64,000 nucleotides of DNA from Isoetes taiwanensis (Eukaryota; Streptophyta; Lycopodiopsida; Isoetales; Isoetaceae), in NCBI GenBank assembly GCA_021234155.1, contig JAJEKV010000059.1:909844-973843 (forward strand), in the 5' to 3' direction. Numbering within the stretch: position 1 is the first letter of the stretch; every line of letters starts with the position of its first letter. The notes beneath the pieces are model-generated. The model searched no databases, had not been told where the DNA came from, and saw nothing but the letters and a program-made list of their open reading frames with translations. The position numbers were made by a program, and so were the translations under genes. Below, piece by piece: positions 1 through 8,821 of the stretch.

Positions 1-535
1 TGGAACTTCAATAGCTCCTGAGAATGCTTTTAATAGAGTTTCGGAGATGGCGAAATGGGCTTGAAGGAAGTCTCGTGAAGTAAAGTTCGAGGCCAGTACA
101 TCGAAGCTAAAAAGATAGTGCAAAACAAGTATCAAAGAGCGAATCAAGCTCTTCAAGGTAGATCCATCAACATTTCTACCAAAGGGGTTATTGCATCCGA
201 TGAAGTGGAGGTAAGCTACCATAAGTTTGCTTATTTTGTTAAGTGCCTAAGAACGATTGTTTATTGTGCGAGGAGATTTTTGTGGGCGATTTTTGCCGCA
301 CACGACAGAGTTACCCTTGGCGAGAGATGCAAGTATCGCCCACTATATGGGCTACCTTTATAAGGGAGAGATCGTTGTGTTCCATTCTAAGTACAGCCCA
401 TATGGACTTAAGAGGTCTTGAAACTCAAGGCCCTCTCATTGATTGGTAATCACATCCCATTATCGCCAATTCCGATCGAAAGTAGTGGCTGTTAGGAGAG
501 ATATCATGCACATATTTTTGGTGGCTTTAGCATAT
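1..535. other. No supported gene; unassigned sequence
   Basis: Short open frames exist on the plus strand (for example 118-363), but none shows a domain or convincing codon structure. A TATA-like string with a downstream GGGAGAGATCG-type leader near 345-375 could belong to an old LTR. I could not find a matching partner in the window. Confidence 0.3.
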
Positions 536-942
536 TTTTTGGTTAACACACAAACCATTATATCTAACACTCTAAAATTAAATCCCCCTTCAAACCCCCT
601 TTGGTTTGGGTGCATATTCACACGGGGGGTGACTCCGGGCAACGAGAGCTGTTGGATAGGCATATTCACCCCTTATTCCTCAATCTACACCGTACACAAA
701 GTTCCTTATTTGTGGGGTATGGATGTATGGAATTTGCTATACTGTATAATAAGATTTGCAAAATACTATAAGATTTCAGGCAATATACTATATGGTCTTG
801 ATTTTATACGGGCAAAACATAATTATGGGGGCTCTCGCTGCCCTACGTCACCCCCCGTGTGAATATGCACCCAAACCAAAAGGGGTTTGAAGGGGATTTA
901 ATTTTAGAGTGTTAGATATAATGGTTTGTGTGTTAACAAAAA
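536..942. mobile_element. Foldback element, copy 1
   Basis: A roughly 400-bp unit made of two long inverted arms around a central spacer. The left arm starts GTTAACACACAAACC at 542 and runs through a block containing TTGGTTTGGGTGCATATTCA and a G-run to about 632. The right arm (about 851-937) is its near-perfect reverse complement. Copies 2 (22322-22765) and 3 (35857-36434, opposite orientation) share the inner arm and the spacer. No coding capacity is visible, so it is non-autonomous. The superfamily is not determined because the outer ends differ between copies and no clear target duplication is visible. Confidence 0.8.
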
Positions 943-1680
943 TTTTGGGCCCTAGGGGCCCTAAGAATTGATGAACGAACTAGAAAACATTTTTAATTAT
1001 ATTATTATATGTATTATATGTCTTGTTGTATTAAAAACATATTTGGGCCCGAATTGTAATGATGTCGTAGATATGTAAAATGACAAGGCAACTTAAATGG
1101 ATGGGCATAAACACTGAAAAGAAAAGAAAGTAAATACTTGGGCACTTCAACTTTAGAATAATCACAGCTTTTACAAGGAACTCAGAAGAAAAAGACATGG
1201 GGTATTCTCATCCAAAATTTGAATTGGTTCACACTTCTATAGCTTCAAACATAAATCAAATTGTAAAAAATACCCCCATTCATAACGAACACCATAACCT
1301 ATTCTATTCCAAGTACAACGTGCCATTCCAAATACAACATAGTTCTTATGTTGTAGATGCCAATTTCCCGTGCGTCAAGCAACCAAGATATAGAATTCAT
1401 CTGTGATTATTTCCAATCTCTACTTGATAGGTCCTAAGCAAATTCCATGTACGTAGGCAATATAAAAGGCCAATATGTTATGCTAGATATTAATGTTCGT
1501 AGGCAATGTAAAAGGCCTGCATACAAAAATGCCAAAAGATACATACAATTAGAGGCAAGAAAATATACCAATATGCAAACAAACAAATTAGCATCTCAAA
1601 AACTTCATGCTCATCTGCCAGATAAGGATACAAGATAATAGCACACAATACAAATGGAAAATAGAGAAATTGAATATAAG
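943..1680. other. Intergenic; short homology to the flank of foldback copy 2
   Basis: Bases 950-1010 (a GGGCCCTAGGGGCCC palindrome, then AAGAATTGATGAACGA) resemble 22795-22875, the sequence just right of foldback copy 2. The foldback therefore either extends further or sits inside a larger repeat. I see no gene in the rest. Confidence 0.4.
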
Positions 1681-1952
1681 CTAAGAAATGAATTGGTTGA
1701 AGCATGCCTTGTGTTGCTGCATTGAGGGCCAAACTGTATTTGGCATATTAAGAATACCCTGTAATGCTTTTTTCAGCTTATGTCTTTCATCTTTGAAGCG
1801 TACTACTGGCTGCCGCAGAAGATCCACCATGCTTGTAATAAGGCAAAAGTGGTTTATGCCACAGATTTCGTTCATTATGCTTAGATAGGGCAGTTCAAGG
1901 AAAAGGGTCCCTTTAACTCTACATTCAGAACAGGGAAATAAGATTGTTTAAT

Positions 1953-2352
1953 CTAGCGTCCCAGTTCTCTTGCCTGCTCTGCACCTGGGCAAATAAAACT
2001 TGCAATGAGTTACAATTGACCCTAAACATAAGCCACCATGAACATACCTTTTTTGTAAGGTGACCAAATGGGTAATATTCAAGCCAGAGGAAGAAGTGAA
2101 GGCAAGTGCTCTAACTGCTTGCCCGAGGTCCAAAGTACTGGTTTTTGATTTTCCAAAGGATGTTGGAGATCTATCACCATGTCTAAAAAACAAATGAACC
2201 TGCAGGGAAAGTCATGGACCATCAAAAACACATATCAACAATAACTAAACTACAAAACGAATCAAATTTACTTCATCTACAACCTGTACTAGCTTCAAAG
2301 GCATATCATTGAGCTTGGCAGGTTGGTAAGAAGGCCGTGTTGCAGCGTCCAT
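1953..2352 (-). pseudogene. 5' part of a histidine-acid-phosphatase-like gene, probably truncated
   Basis: ATG at 2352-2350 opens a 23-codon exon (2284-2352). A GT donor follows, and the next exon (2048-2199) joins in frame after a CAG acceptor. The join places a hydrophobic strand directly before LFFRHGDRSP. This matches RHGxRxP, the phosphohistidine motif of branch-2 histidine phosphatases (lysophosphatidic-acid phosphatase/acid phosphatase type). The next plausible acceptor, near 1984, reaches a stop within about a dozen codons. The rest of a normal 400-residue enzyme, including its catalytic HD pair, is not seen. Either an exon structure is missed or the gene is 3' truncated. No nearby gene suggests a pathway. 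Confidence 0.5.
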
Positions 2353-2423
2353 TGTCTTTTTCTTTATCTTTCAAGCATGCAAAGAATGAACTGCTTGAAA
2401 ATGAGCAAATTCAATGCATGTCT

Positions 2424-2431
2424 CTATATAA
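2424..2431 (-). promoter_or_regulatory. TATA-like box upstream of the phosphatase-like gene
   Basis: On the minus strand TTATATAGAG lies about 75 bases before the ATG at 2352, a usual plant spacing. It supports that start codon. Confidence 0.35.
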
Positions 2432-2759
2432 CAGATTCGGCATAAAGAGCATCATAATAGCGGAATCACAAAAACGGTGTGATAGACTGTACTTATCACA
2501 ATGACAGCCCGCCCTTGGCACCATCTTGGCCGAGGTGATAACTGAAGATGCCGGAATACAGCCCAGGAATTGCCGAATCCCCAAGAACAGGGCAAGGCCA
2601 GGCCGAATTAGATTCGGGCCTAGACCTAAAAAAAAATTCCGACCAGGGCATTCGCATGTAGCCCTATAGCTTTCTGTAGCTCTATTTTTTTTTTAACGAG
2701 GCACGCATGTTTGGGTGAAAAACAAAGAATAGAATAGAATAGAAACCATGGCCCGACGA

Positions 2760-2917
2760 TTTTTTTTTCCCTAATAAAAATCAACGGTTAAAAACTGATG
2801 CACTCTAGAAATACTATTTAGTATGTGCACCCGAATACAATAACAAAATCATAGAAAAACCATATAGAAAAGCGTATAAAACATTAGAAGGTAACCCCCT
2901 GTTATTATGCTACATAT
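2760..2917. repeat. Dispersed ~140-bp repeat, copy 1
   Basis: Shares ATCAACGGTTAA, GCACTCTAGAAATACTATTT and a right end AACCCCCTGTTATTATGCTA with copies at 24885-25031 and 37250-37386. Two of the three copies are inserted in copia RT sequence. The class is unknown, possibly one end of a larger element. Confidence 0.6.
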
Positions 2918-2920
2918 TCT

Positions 2921-3124
2921 ATGGCTGCCAATAGAGCTGCATTGGCCTTGTCCGGCATGGATAAGGCTACAATTCGACTGACTTGGGAAGAGAGGGAGCC
3001 CCAGATTCCTCGCCTTATGTACCTGTTGGATGCTGGTCTGCAGGAGTCCGAATTGGAAGAAGTCGAAGTGTTCGATGACTTACATGTTTCTAAGAAAATG
3101 AAATTAATGCAAAGACTTGTTTGA
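2921..3124 (+). CDS. Hypothetical 67-aa protein
   Basis: Complete ATG-to-stop frame, N-terminal half amphipathic and C-terminal half acidic (SELEEVEVFDDL around residues 42-53) then basic. No family recognised. It begins right after the end of a dispersed repeat and is followed within 71 bases by the first cluster of 24-bp palindromes. The same gene-then-palindrome arrangement recurs at the other ORFs of this island. It may be a fragment of a longer gene whose 5' part was removed by the repeat. Confidence 0.35.
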   Translation: MAANRAALALSGMDKATIRLTWEEREPQIPRLMYLLDAGLQESELEEVEVFDDLHVSKKMKLMQRLV

Positions 3125-3194
3125 AATCTCTATGCTTGTTATATCGAACATAAACTTCAGTTTCATTTTAATTTGTTTTACTCTTCTATTTTAC

Positions 3195-3326
3195 TTGCAC
3201 CGTGGCCACGTGCGAAAACCGTGTTGTCTGTGCTTACAACTAACCAATATTCACATTGTGGCCACGGTGCGAAAATGACTATTCCACATTCTGTGGGAAG
3301 GTCGCCAAGCACCGTCCGCCACCTGA
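3195..3326. repeat. Palindrome cluster 1 (24-bp perfect type)
   Basis: Three sites of the palindrome with half-site TTCGCACCGTGG followed by its complement: 3195-3216 (one base missing), 3250-3273 (right half perfect) and 3306-3326 (degenerate). They lie just downstream of the 2921-3124 ORF and, on the other strand, about 280 bases downstream of the 3603-3788 ORF. Confidence 0.8.
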
Positions 3327-3602
3327 AAAAAAATAGATTTCCAACGTTTTTGGAGTGTGCAATTTAGAATAGTGACTACAATAATAATCTTGAAGAGAAT
3401 GCTTATCCCAATTTAGAATCTACATGTAAGGAAAATGGCCAAGAGCTTTTCAAATTGAAAATGTGCGGTAAATAGATGGATCATATGTATCTATCTCTTA
3501 TGGTTACATACTTATAACTAGCGAATGTCCGAAATATTCTAGTAATGTAAATTTAGAACTCATATAAGAGGCATAGCATACATAAAAATGCAGTAAGATC
3601 AT

Positions 3603-3788
3603 TCAATCGGGATCATCATGAGCGGGTAGTTGAGTGATGCGATTAATCTCATAGGCGTGACACTCACGGAACCCGATGAAGGTGGATAACAACACGATAA
3701 ACCCCGTTGGAAGAATGATTTCGACCCCGCTACTCCTTCCAGCCCGGGGATCAAGGGGATACCCCTCGAGAACATCTATAAAGATCAT
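3603..3788 (-). CDS. Hypothetical 61-aa protein, related to the ORF at 4007-4207
   Basis: ATG-to-stop frame. Its C-terminal half (FIGFRECHAYEINRITQLP, then HDD) aligns with the neighbour's LIWNREHQMYMIEKITGVP, then GDND. Both have a hydrophobic strand, RE, Y, I-x2-IT, P and an acidic end. The N-terminal halves do not align clearly. Function unknown. It may be an exon or a decayed duplicate rather than a separate gene. Confidence 0.35.
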   Translation of the reverse strand: MIFIDVLEGYPLDPRAGRSSGVEIILPTGFIVLLSTFIGFRECHAYEINRITQLPAHDDPD

Positions 3789-4006
3789 TATATTTCATAG
3801 TGCAAGTAATGGAGTCTATAGCCGGGATGAGGAGGCAAGATAGACCCCCGTAATAAGAATAACCGGGCGAGACATAGCAAATGGATGCCTTACGCATTGA
3901 ATGGAGCCGTACTTATATCGAACAAAATTATTGACATGCATTTGAAGCAAAGCATTATTGGTTATATATACGACCATAATGTACAAAAAATACGATCATG
4001 AACTCT

Positions 4007-4207
4007 TCAAATAAGTATTGACAATATGATCCGGATGACAAGTATTGATTTAGGGGACTCTTTCGAGTCATTGTCACCAGGCACCCCAGTGATCTTTTCT
4101 ATCATGTACATTTGATGCTCTCTATTCCATATTAGATGGATGATAACATCGAAGGGATCAGGATAATAGCGAGGATTGAGAGCGGCAGTGGTCATCCAGT
4201 CTTCCAT
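4007..4207 (-). CDS. Hypothetical 66-aa protein, related to the ORF at 3603-3788
   Basis: ATG at 4207 with context TATCCATGG. Residues about 22-50 match the downstream minus-strand ORF (see 3603-3788). The tail after SKESPKS is hydrophobic. The pair reads in the same direction 219 bases apart, which suggests a local duplication. No known domain recognised. Confidence 0.35.
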   Translation of the reverse strand: MEDWMTTAALNPRYYPDPFDVIIHLIWNREHQMYMIEKITGVPGDNDSKESPKSILVIRIILSILI

Positions 4208-4721
4208 GGATATTTTCGCCGCGATTAATCGCTGAAGTTTTCGTGATTCATCTTGCGGGTAATGGAATCACGTTCGGGGACCGAGAATGAGACCACATAG
4301 CTAGAGCCGGAGGCCAATGTTCGCACTCGGCAATTTGATGTATATTTATACCCACCAAAATTATTGATGGTATATACCCACCAAAATTATTGATGGTATA
4401 TACATAGAAATTATTGGATCATATACATACTTGTATGGTACTCGTATGCTACATGAGCTACAAACTTGATCCATGGCTGCAATCCAAAGCGTAAATATAA
4501 TGTACGTATATAGCATATATACCTGATTTCTCTTTAAATAGGCATCTATGCCTTCATTGTCTTTGCCTCTTTCCCCCTCTTGTCTGCTTCTTGTTTGCTC
4601 CTTGCCTCCCTGTCCGCCTCTTGTGGCTCCTTGCCTCCCTGTCTGCTCCTTTCTTGCATGCTCCTTGCCTCCCTGTCTGCTCCACTAGTTGTTTCTTGTC
4701 TGCTCCACTAATTTCTTGCAA

Positions 4722-5288
4722 ATGGTAACTTTGCAAGAACATCCTCGCTAGGCTGATCCGTAATACCTGCAAGCATGCGGCAGAAATACGTGCACTTTTG
4801 ATGAATTTTTTAGCAACTTTTGGGAGCATCGATGGCGTCATGGTCCAACCACAGAGCTTGCAAGGCAGCTGATCAACTTCATTATCGATCGCTATACTCG
4901 TCATCTCCCTCCACTGGAGGAGATCAATTCGAGTCAAGCAAGGTTCCCTCTAAGTGCTTTGGGACTTCTTGAACCCCCCTCAGATTTAGAAGATAGGCTA
5001 GAACAGTTGAAGGACATGCTTTTCCATGGTTTCATGGCCTACTCTCTGGATCAGTATGTGCCTCTGGTCATTCCTACTAGTGAGAAGAATAGGATTTATA
5101 TCCTCATTGAACTTTACGACTTCCATTACAAATCTTTTGTGGATATTGGTAAGCTCCTATTCCGTTCCCTTGACTTCAACATCCTGTGGTTACTGTCTAA
5201 ATTCCCCGAGTGGGATACAATTCCTTGGGATACAGGTGACCTATGGCTACATAGCACACATCACATAATACATACATATCACAGGTAA
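4722..5288 (+). pseudogene. Unknown-family protein, copy 1, with two early in-frame stops
   Basis: From the ATG at 4722 the frame runs to a stop at 5288 but has a TAG near codon 11 and a TAA a few codons later. After those it aligns along its length with the intact ORF at 6033-6554. Shared blocks are ELxxxLINFI, EEIN/MEIN, LEPP, the SLDQY motif, a central aromatic segment (ELYDF / RAYYN) and a terminal WDT. A pyrimidine-rich leader of about 160 bases (4560-4721) precedes it, as at copy 2. An initiation after the stops, near 4795, could still leave a shorter product. Confidence 0.6.
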
Positions 5289-5494
5289 AGATACTCCATT
5301 GGAATATGTGTATAAACTGGTATAAAGATTTTCATAGAAATTAAGTATATAAGCAAGTGATTTTCGTGTAATTAAGTAACATCCTTATCTTATCATGTAT
5401 TATCTTGGCAATCTTACACTTTTAGTGTAATTGAATGATATCTTCTACCATTTTCCTTGTATTTTTTCATGTGATTGTTCTATTTGTGGTCATA

Positions 5495-5577
5495 TTCGGC
5501 ATCGTAGCCACGGTGCAAAATCGCTTCAGTTCCAAATTATTGAAGGGCCTATTTCGCACCGTGGCTACGGTGCGAAA
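5495..5577. repeat. Palindrome cluster 2
   Basis: Two sites, 5495-5519 (mismatched left half) and 5552-5577 (26 bases, palindromic except for the central pair). They lie 207 bases downstream of the 4722-5288 frame. Confidence 0.8.
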
Positions 5578-5744
5578 TACGTAGACCCCGTTTTGTTACC
5601 ACCACCGACTGGTATAATACTTCAGCATTATTGATATTATTCTTCATCATTCTTGGTATTATACTTCAACAGTATTAGTACTATACTTCAACATTATTGG
5701 ATTCGTAGCTATAAATTCTGACAGCTTGCTTTCACTTCTCACCT

Positions 5745-6032
5745 TTGTTCCATGTTTTCACATTGCTTTCACTTCTTGGTCTTTGGTCTTCCTTGTTCCT
5801 TGCTACTTGATCTTGATGCTTGTTCTTCGCTACTTCATCTTGTTCCTTGCTCTTGATCTTGCTACTTGATCTTGTTCCTTGCTTCCTTGCTCCATGATCT
5901 TCCTTGTTTTTTGATCTTCTTGCTCCTTGATCGTCCTTGATCCTTGCTTCTTGCTACTTGATCTTGATGCTCCTTGCTACTTGATCTTCGTGCTCCTTGT
6001 TCTTTGCTACTTGATCTTCGTGCTCTTTGCAA
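5745..6032 (+). repeat. Pyrimidine-rich imperfect repeat, leader of the 6033 ORF
   Basis: Repeats of CTTGCTACTTGATCTT with variants (CTTGCTCCTTGATC, CTTGATGCTTGTTC) run up to 20 bases before the ATG. A similar CT-rich stretch precedes the paralogue (4560-4721). Minus-strand frames across it encode only low-complexity S/K/E/Q repeats and are not genes. Candidate 5' UTR or promoter pyrimidine patch. Confidence 0.55.
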
Positions 6033-6554
6033 ATGATTGGACCGAATCCTCCCTGGGCCACTCCAGAAGGCCTGCAAGCATGCCCCAGACATTCTGTGCG
6101 ACCTGAAACTGATGAGCTATTTGACCATTTCTTGGAGTGGAGGTTGCACCACAGTCCCACCAAGGAGCTTGCAATGGACTTGATCAACTTCATTCTGGAG
6201 CGATTTGATTGTGGTCATGAGCCACTGATGGAAATCAATCCATCTGAATGTTATAGAAGGCTTGCAATGAGGGGAATTCTTGAACCCCCTCCTTATCTGG
6301 ACGAGATGCTACAGCAATTGAGGCCTCTTCTTCGTGCTGGTTATTTAGCACACTCTCTGGATCAATACATATCAGAGTTCATTCATGAAATTTGTAAGGG
6401 ACAGATGTATGGCCTTATTAGGGCGTACTACAACGAGTACAATGGTTTTGTGGAGTTGGGTCCGCTCTTCTTCCGTGAGTATCATCACGTGGAATTACTT
6501 TTTCTAATGACTAGGTATCCCATATGGTGGGAACAATCGGTTTGGGATACGTGA
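6033..6554 (+). CDS. Hypothetical 173-aa protein, intact member of a local family
   Basis: ATG at 6033 (GCAAATGATT); an in-frame TTG six bases upstream is less likely. No signal peptide or membrane segment is visible. The protein is mostly helical in appearance, with acidic N-terminal helices (ETDELFDHFLEW), a YLAHSLDQY motif near residue 108 and aromatic-rich C-terminal helices, ending WDT. I recognise no domain. The copy at 4722-5288 is a decayed paralogue, and their conservation across the whole frame argues that this is or was coding. It is convergent with the H3-like ORF at 7036-7420, with a palindrome cluster between the two stops. Confidence 0.6.
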   Translation: MIGPNPPWATPEGLQACPRHSVRPETDELFDHFLEWRLHHSPTKELAMDLINFILERFDCGHEPLMEINPSECYRRLAMRGILEPPPYLDEMLQQLRPLLRAGYLAHSLDQYISEFIHEICKGQMYGLIRAYYNEYNGFVELGPLFFREYHHVELLFLMTRYPIWWEQSVWDT

Positions 6555-6593
6555 GCTCGGTTTCCCTAACCCGGTGCGTGGGTTACCCCTCGC

Positions 6594-6628
6594 AGGGGAA
6601 GGGGAAGGGGAAGGGGAAGGGGAAGGGG
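6594..6628 (+). repeat. GGGGAA hexamer tract
   Basis: Five to six consecutive G-G-G-G-A-A units, 40 bases after the stop of the 6033 ORF. At least four runs of four Gs spaced by AA make it a strong G-quadruplex candidate on the plus strand. Confidence 0.85.
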
Positions 6629-6818
6629 TTAGAAACCTAGGGGAAGGTTACTTGGACATACTGCCATTACTTGCTATCTATCATACATAATTCATATGAT
6701 ACCGTGTTAATATGTTCTCTAAATGTTCTCTAATATGTTAATATATTCTCTAATATGTTAATATGTTCCCTTTGATCTTGTGATTCACCTTCTATGGAAT
6801 GATTCAATTTCTTTTAAT

Positions 6819-6943
6819 GGCCGCGGTCGCGAAATTCCCACCGCCTCACACGCATCGGTAACTTTTGAACGGCACACGTGGCCGCGGTAAAAAACCGCCC
6901 TTACAAAGTAATTTACACCCATTTCGCACCGTGGCAACGGTGC
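6819..6943. repeat. Palindrome cluster 3, between convergent ORFs
   Basis: Half-site-like sequences at 6819-6834 and 6871-6889 (CCGCGG core) and a near-complete site at 6922-6943 with a GGCAAC centre. It lies 265-390 bases after the plus-strand stop at 6554 and 93-217 bases after the minus-strand stop at 7036. Confidence 0.75.
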
Positions 6944-7035
6944 ATTGTAAATATACATAGAGAATAGATACAATCAAAATACTTAGCAAGCAAACAAAAT
7001 ATACAACAAAAATCGTTTCATTAATATAAAACACT

Positions 7036-7420
7036 TTACATGCCTCGGAAGTAATTTGTCAAGGCAATATCCTGCCTCATTATTGTCACTCTCTTGGAAT
7101 GCACGCGACACATTTCATCTTGAAGAACGACCATGTGATTCTCAGCGGCCTCGTGCAAAGCATCAAGGGCATCTGCAATGAATCGAGTCACTTCTTCTGG
7201 CATTGGAAAACTTCTACCAGCTTTCCGGTACCTTCCACTATCCCTCTTCATCTTAATGTATCTCTCCTGAACCATCTCCTTACATATTCTAGCCATTGTG
7301 AGCTTTGGAAGCACCCACTCCACGTGGTTCTGGAAGTACCGGATTTTCCGAATCCATCTATACTTTGGCTTAAACGGCTGGCCCTTCTTATTCAGCTTAG
7401 GAGGGCCTTTACAGAGAACA
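7036..7420 (-). CDS. Divergent histone-H3-fold protein (CENH3-like)
   Basis: The frame ends in EMCRVHSKRVTIMRQDIALT then a short tail. This matches the H3 L1/alpha-2 to alpha-3 region (canonical LCAIHAKRVTIMPKDIQLA). ALDALHEAAENHMV matches the H3 alpha-2 helix, and VTRF before it matches CENH3-like VTRW. Upstream, KYRWIRKIRYFQNHVEWVLPK fits the alpha-N region. A longer than usual alpha-1 to alpha-2 segment (about 25 residues, basic, GRYRKAGRS) separates them. No ARTKQTARKS tail is present. In-frame stops lie near 7420, so the N-terminus needs another exon or is broken. The acidic QDE replaces FED. H3-family assignment is good; centromeric function is not shown. Confidence 0.65.
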
Positions 7421-8450
7421 TGTTTCTTCTACAGCTGCTTAGGCTTAGTCTTCCTCTTCTACCGGATTCGCGACCTCTAAAGGCCGCTCAACAACGGGAA
7501 CCACTCATCAGATCACGGTACTACGGTTTCAGGGTACAAGCATCACAGAATACGCAGTGCCTCTTGTAGAACGATATTTTCTGCAATTTGAGCTGTCACA
7601 GGGACCTGGAACATTCAGGGGTTGAAATACATTCTGAACAGCAAAAGGAACGTTCTGGACAGACACATCCTCATTTTGAACAGCAACAGGAACATTCTGG
7701 ACATGCACATCCTGATGGTCATCCTCATGGGGTTTACATTCTCATTGTCGGCTCCAAGCAAGTCCCCCTGGTTTATCTCCACCAATCCAACTTAGGCACT
7801 ACGAGGGAAGTCCGGTGATGTAATCTATCTCATTAGCCAGTACTTCCTATTGTTGGTGACAAAGAAGCCATCAACCTGGGCCACACGACGAAGGAATGGA
7901 GTGCCTCAAGCAAGTTGTCAGCTCCCATCGGCGAGGGCAAGCTGGCGTTAATGCAGTGCAACTACCACATCGGCGTTAACGGCGATGCAATCATCGAACA
8001 CGCAGGAACTCCATGATGGATAAAGCGCCTGCACAAAGGTTCCTTCTCGACTAAATGGCCAAAAGAGAACAGGTAAACACGCCTTTGGCTCGAAGGTATG
8101 TCTCCAAAAATCTCCTGCGCCTCATTGGCAACATTTCGAACTACGGCGTTCGGACGCTGATGGATGTTTTCTAAACAGGAAGAGGCGAGCTCTTGTGCGG
8201 TTGTTAGAAACAACGACATAGTTAGTGGCGCTGCCCTCATTTGTCTTCCCCATGATGTGTGCGCCGGGGCGGCGCCTTCTCTTCATTCTTTGGTTTGGGA
8301 TTGTTAGATCCGGCATTACCGCTATTCTGTGCCATTGTCTCTGAACTGTAATGCAACAAATGAGTGGACAAGATTGATAAATATGCAATGTAATGACTTA
8401 GAACAAATATCAAAAGCGGACAACATCGATAACAAAGATAATTATATAAA
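7421..8450 (-). other. Possible upstream exons of the H3-like ORF; no clear gene
   Basis: The minus strand between 7590 and 7760 contains imperfect repeats reading roughly VQNVPxAVQN. A 92-codon frame lies at 7962-8240, and a basic stretch (RMKRRRRPGAHIMG) near 8260-8300. They could be exons of one larger gene with the H3-like end, but frames do not join cleanly and no domain is recognised. Confidence 0.25.
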
Positions 8451-8454
8451 GAGT

Positions 8455-8642
8455 ACCGTTGCTACCGTGCGAAAACGGCAAAAGATAGCCACGGAAACCA
8501 AATGCTTTCGCACCGTGGCCACGGTGCGAATAGCATTTAATCTATAACTAATTCCCAACTTCATTCGCACCGTGGCCACGGTGCGAATACTTGTCATTCA
8601 TCAATTGAATACCAACTAAGTTCGCACCGTGCCCACGCTGCC
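8455..8642. repeat. Palindrome cluster 4, two perfect 24-bp copies
   Basis: Sites at 8455-8474 (half), 8507-8530 (perfect, extended by complementary AAATGCT/AGCATTT flanks), 8564-8587 (perfect) and 8621-8642 (degenerate). Spacing between successive sites is about 52-57 bases. The cluster lies 180 bases downstream of the minus-strand stop at 8822. Confidence 0.9.
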
Positions 8643-8821
8643 AACCTAACATATTTGAAGGTCAATAGTTATGCATTAATATGTATTTGTTCATACAATT
8701 GAAACCCCAGAAGTATATCTTCTACCCTGTCTGATCCTTGTGGATCGCCACTGCCTTAACTTGTCTGCTGCACTAGAGCTACACCATATCTGTTTCTTTT
8801 TTTCCTGCTCAACTTTTCTCC

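Noticed and set aside
1490..1875. Minus-strand ORFs 1490-1732 and 1681-1875 as downstream exons of the phosphatase-like gene
   Set aside because: No histidine-phosphatase motifs and no in-frame splice join found; kept out of the gene model.
2725..2745. (GAATA)n tract as a LINE tail
   Set aside because: Orientation is opposite to the LINE-2 (TATTC)n tail and no adjoining LINE body was recognised.
5862..6193. Minus-strand ORFs rich in SKEQ/ARRSSSKE repeats
   Set aside because: Low-complexity translation of the pyrimidine-rich leader repeat of the plus-strand ORF at 6033.
8455..8642. CRISPR-like array because of repeated palindromes at 52-57-bp spacing
   Set aside because: Eukaryotic context, palindromes degenerate and scattered in other clusters, no cas genes; not a CRISPR.
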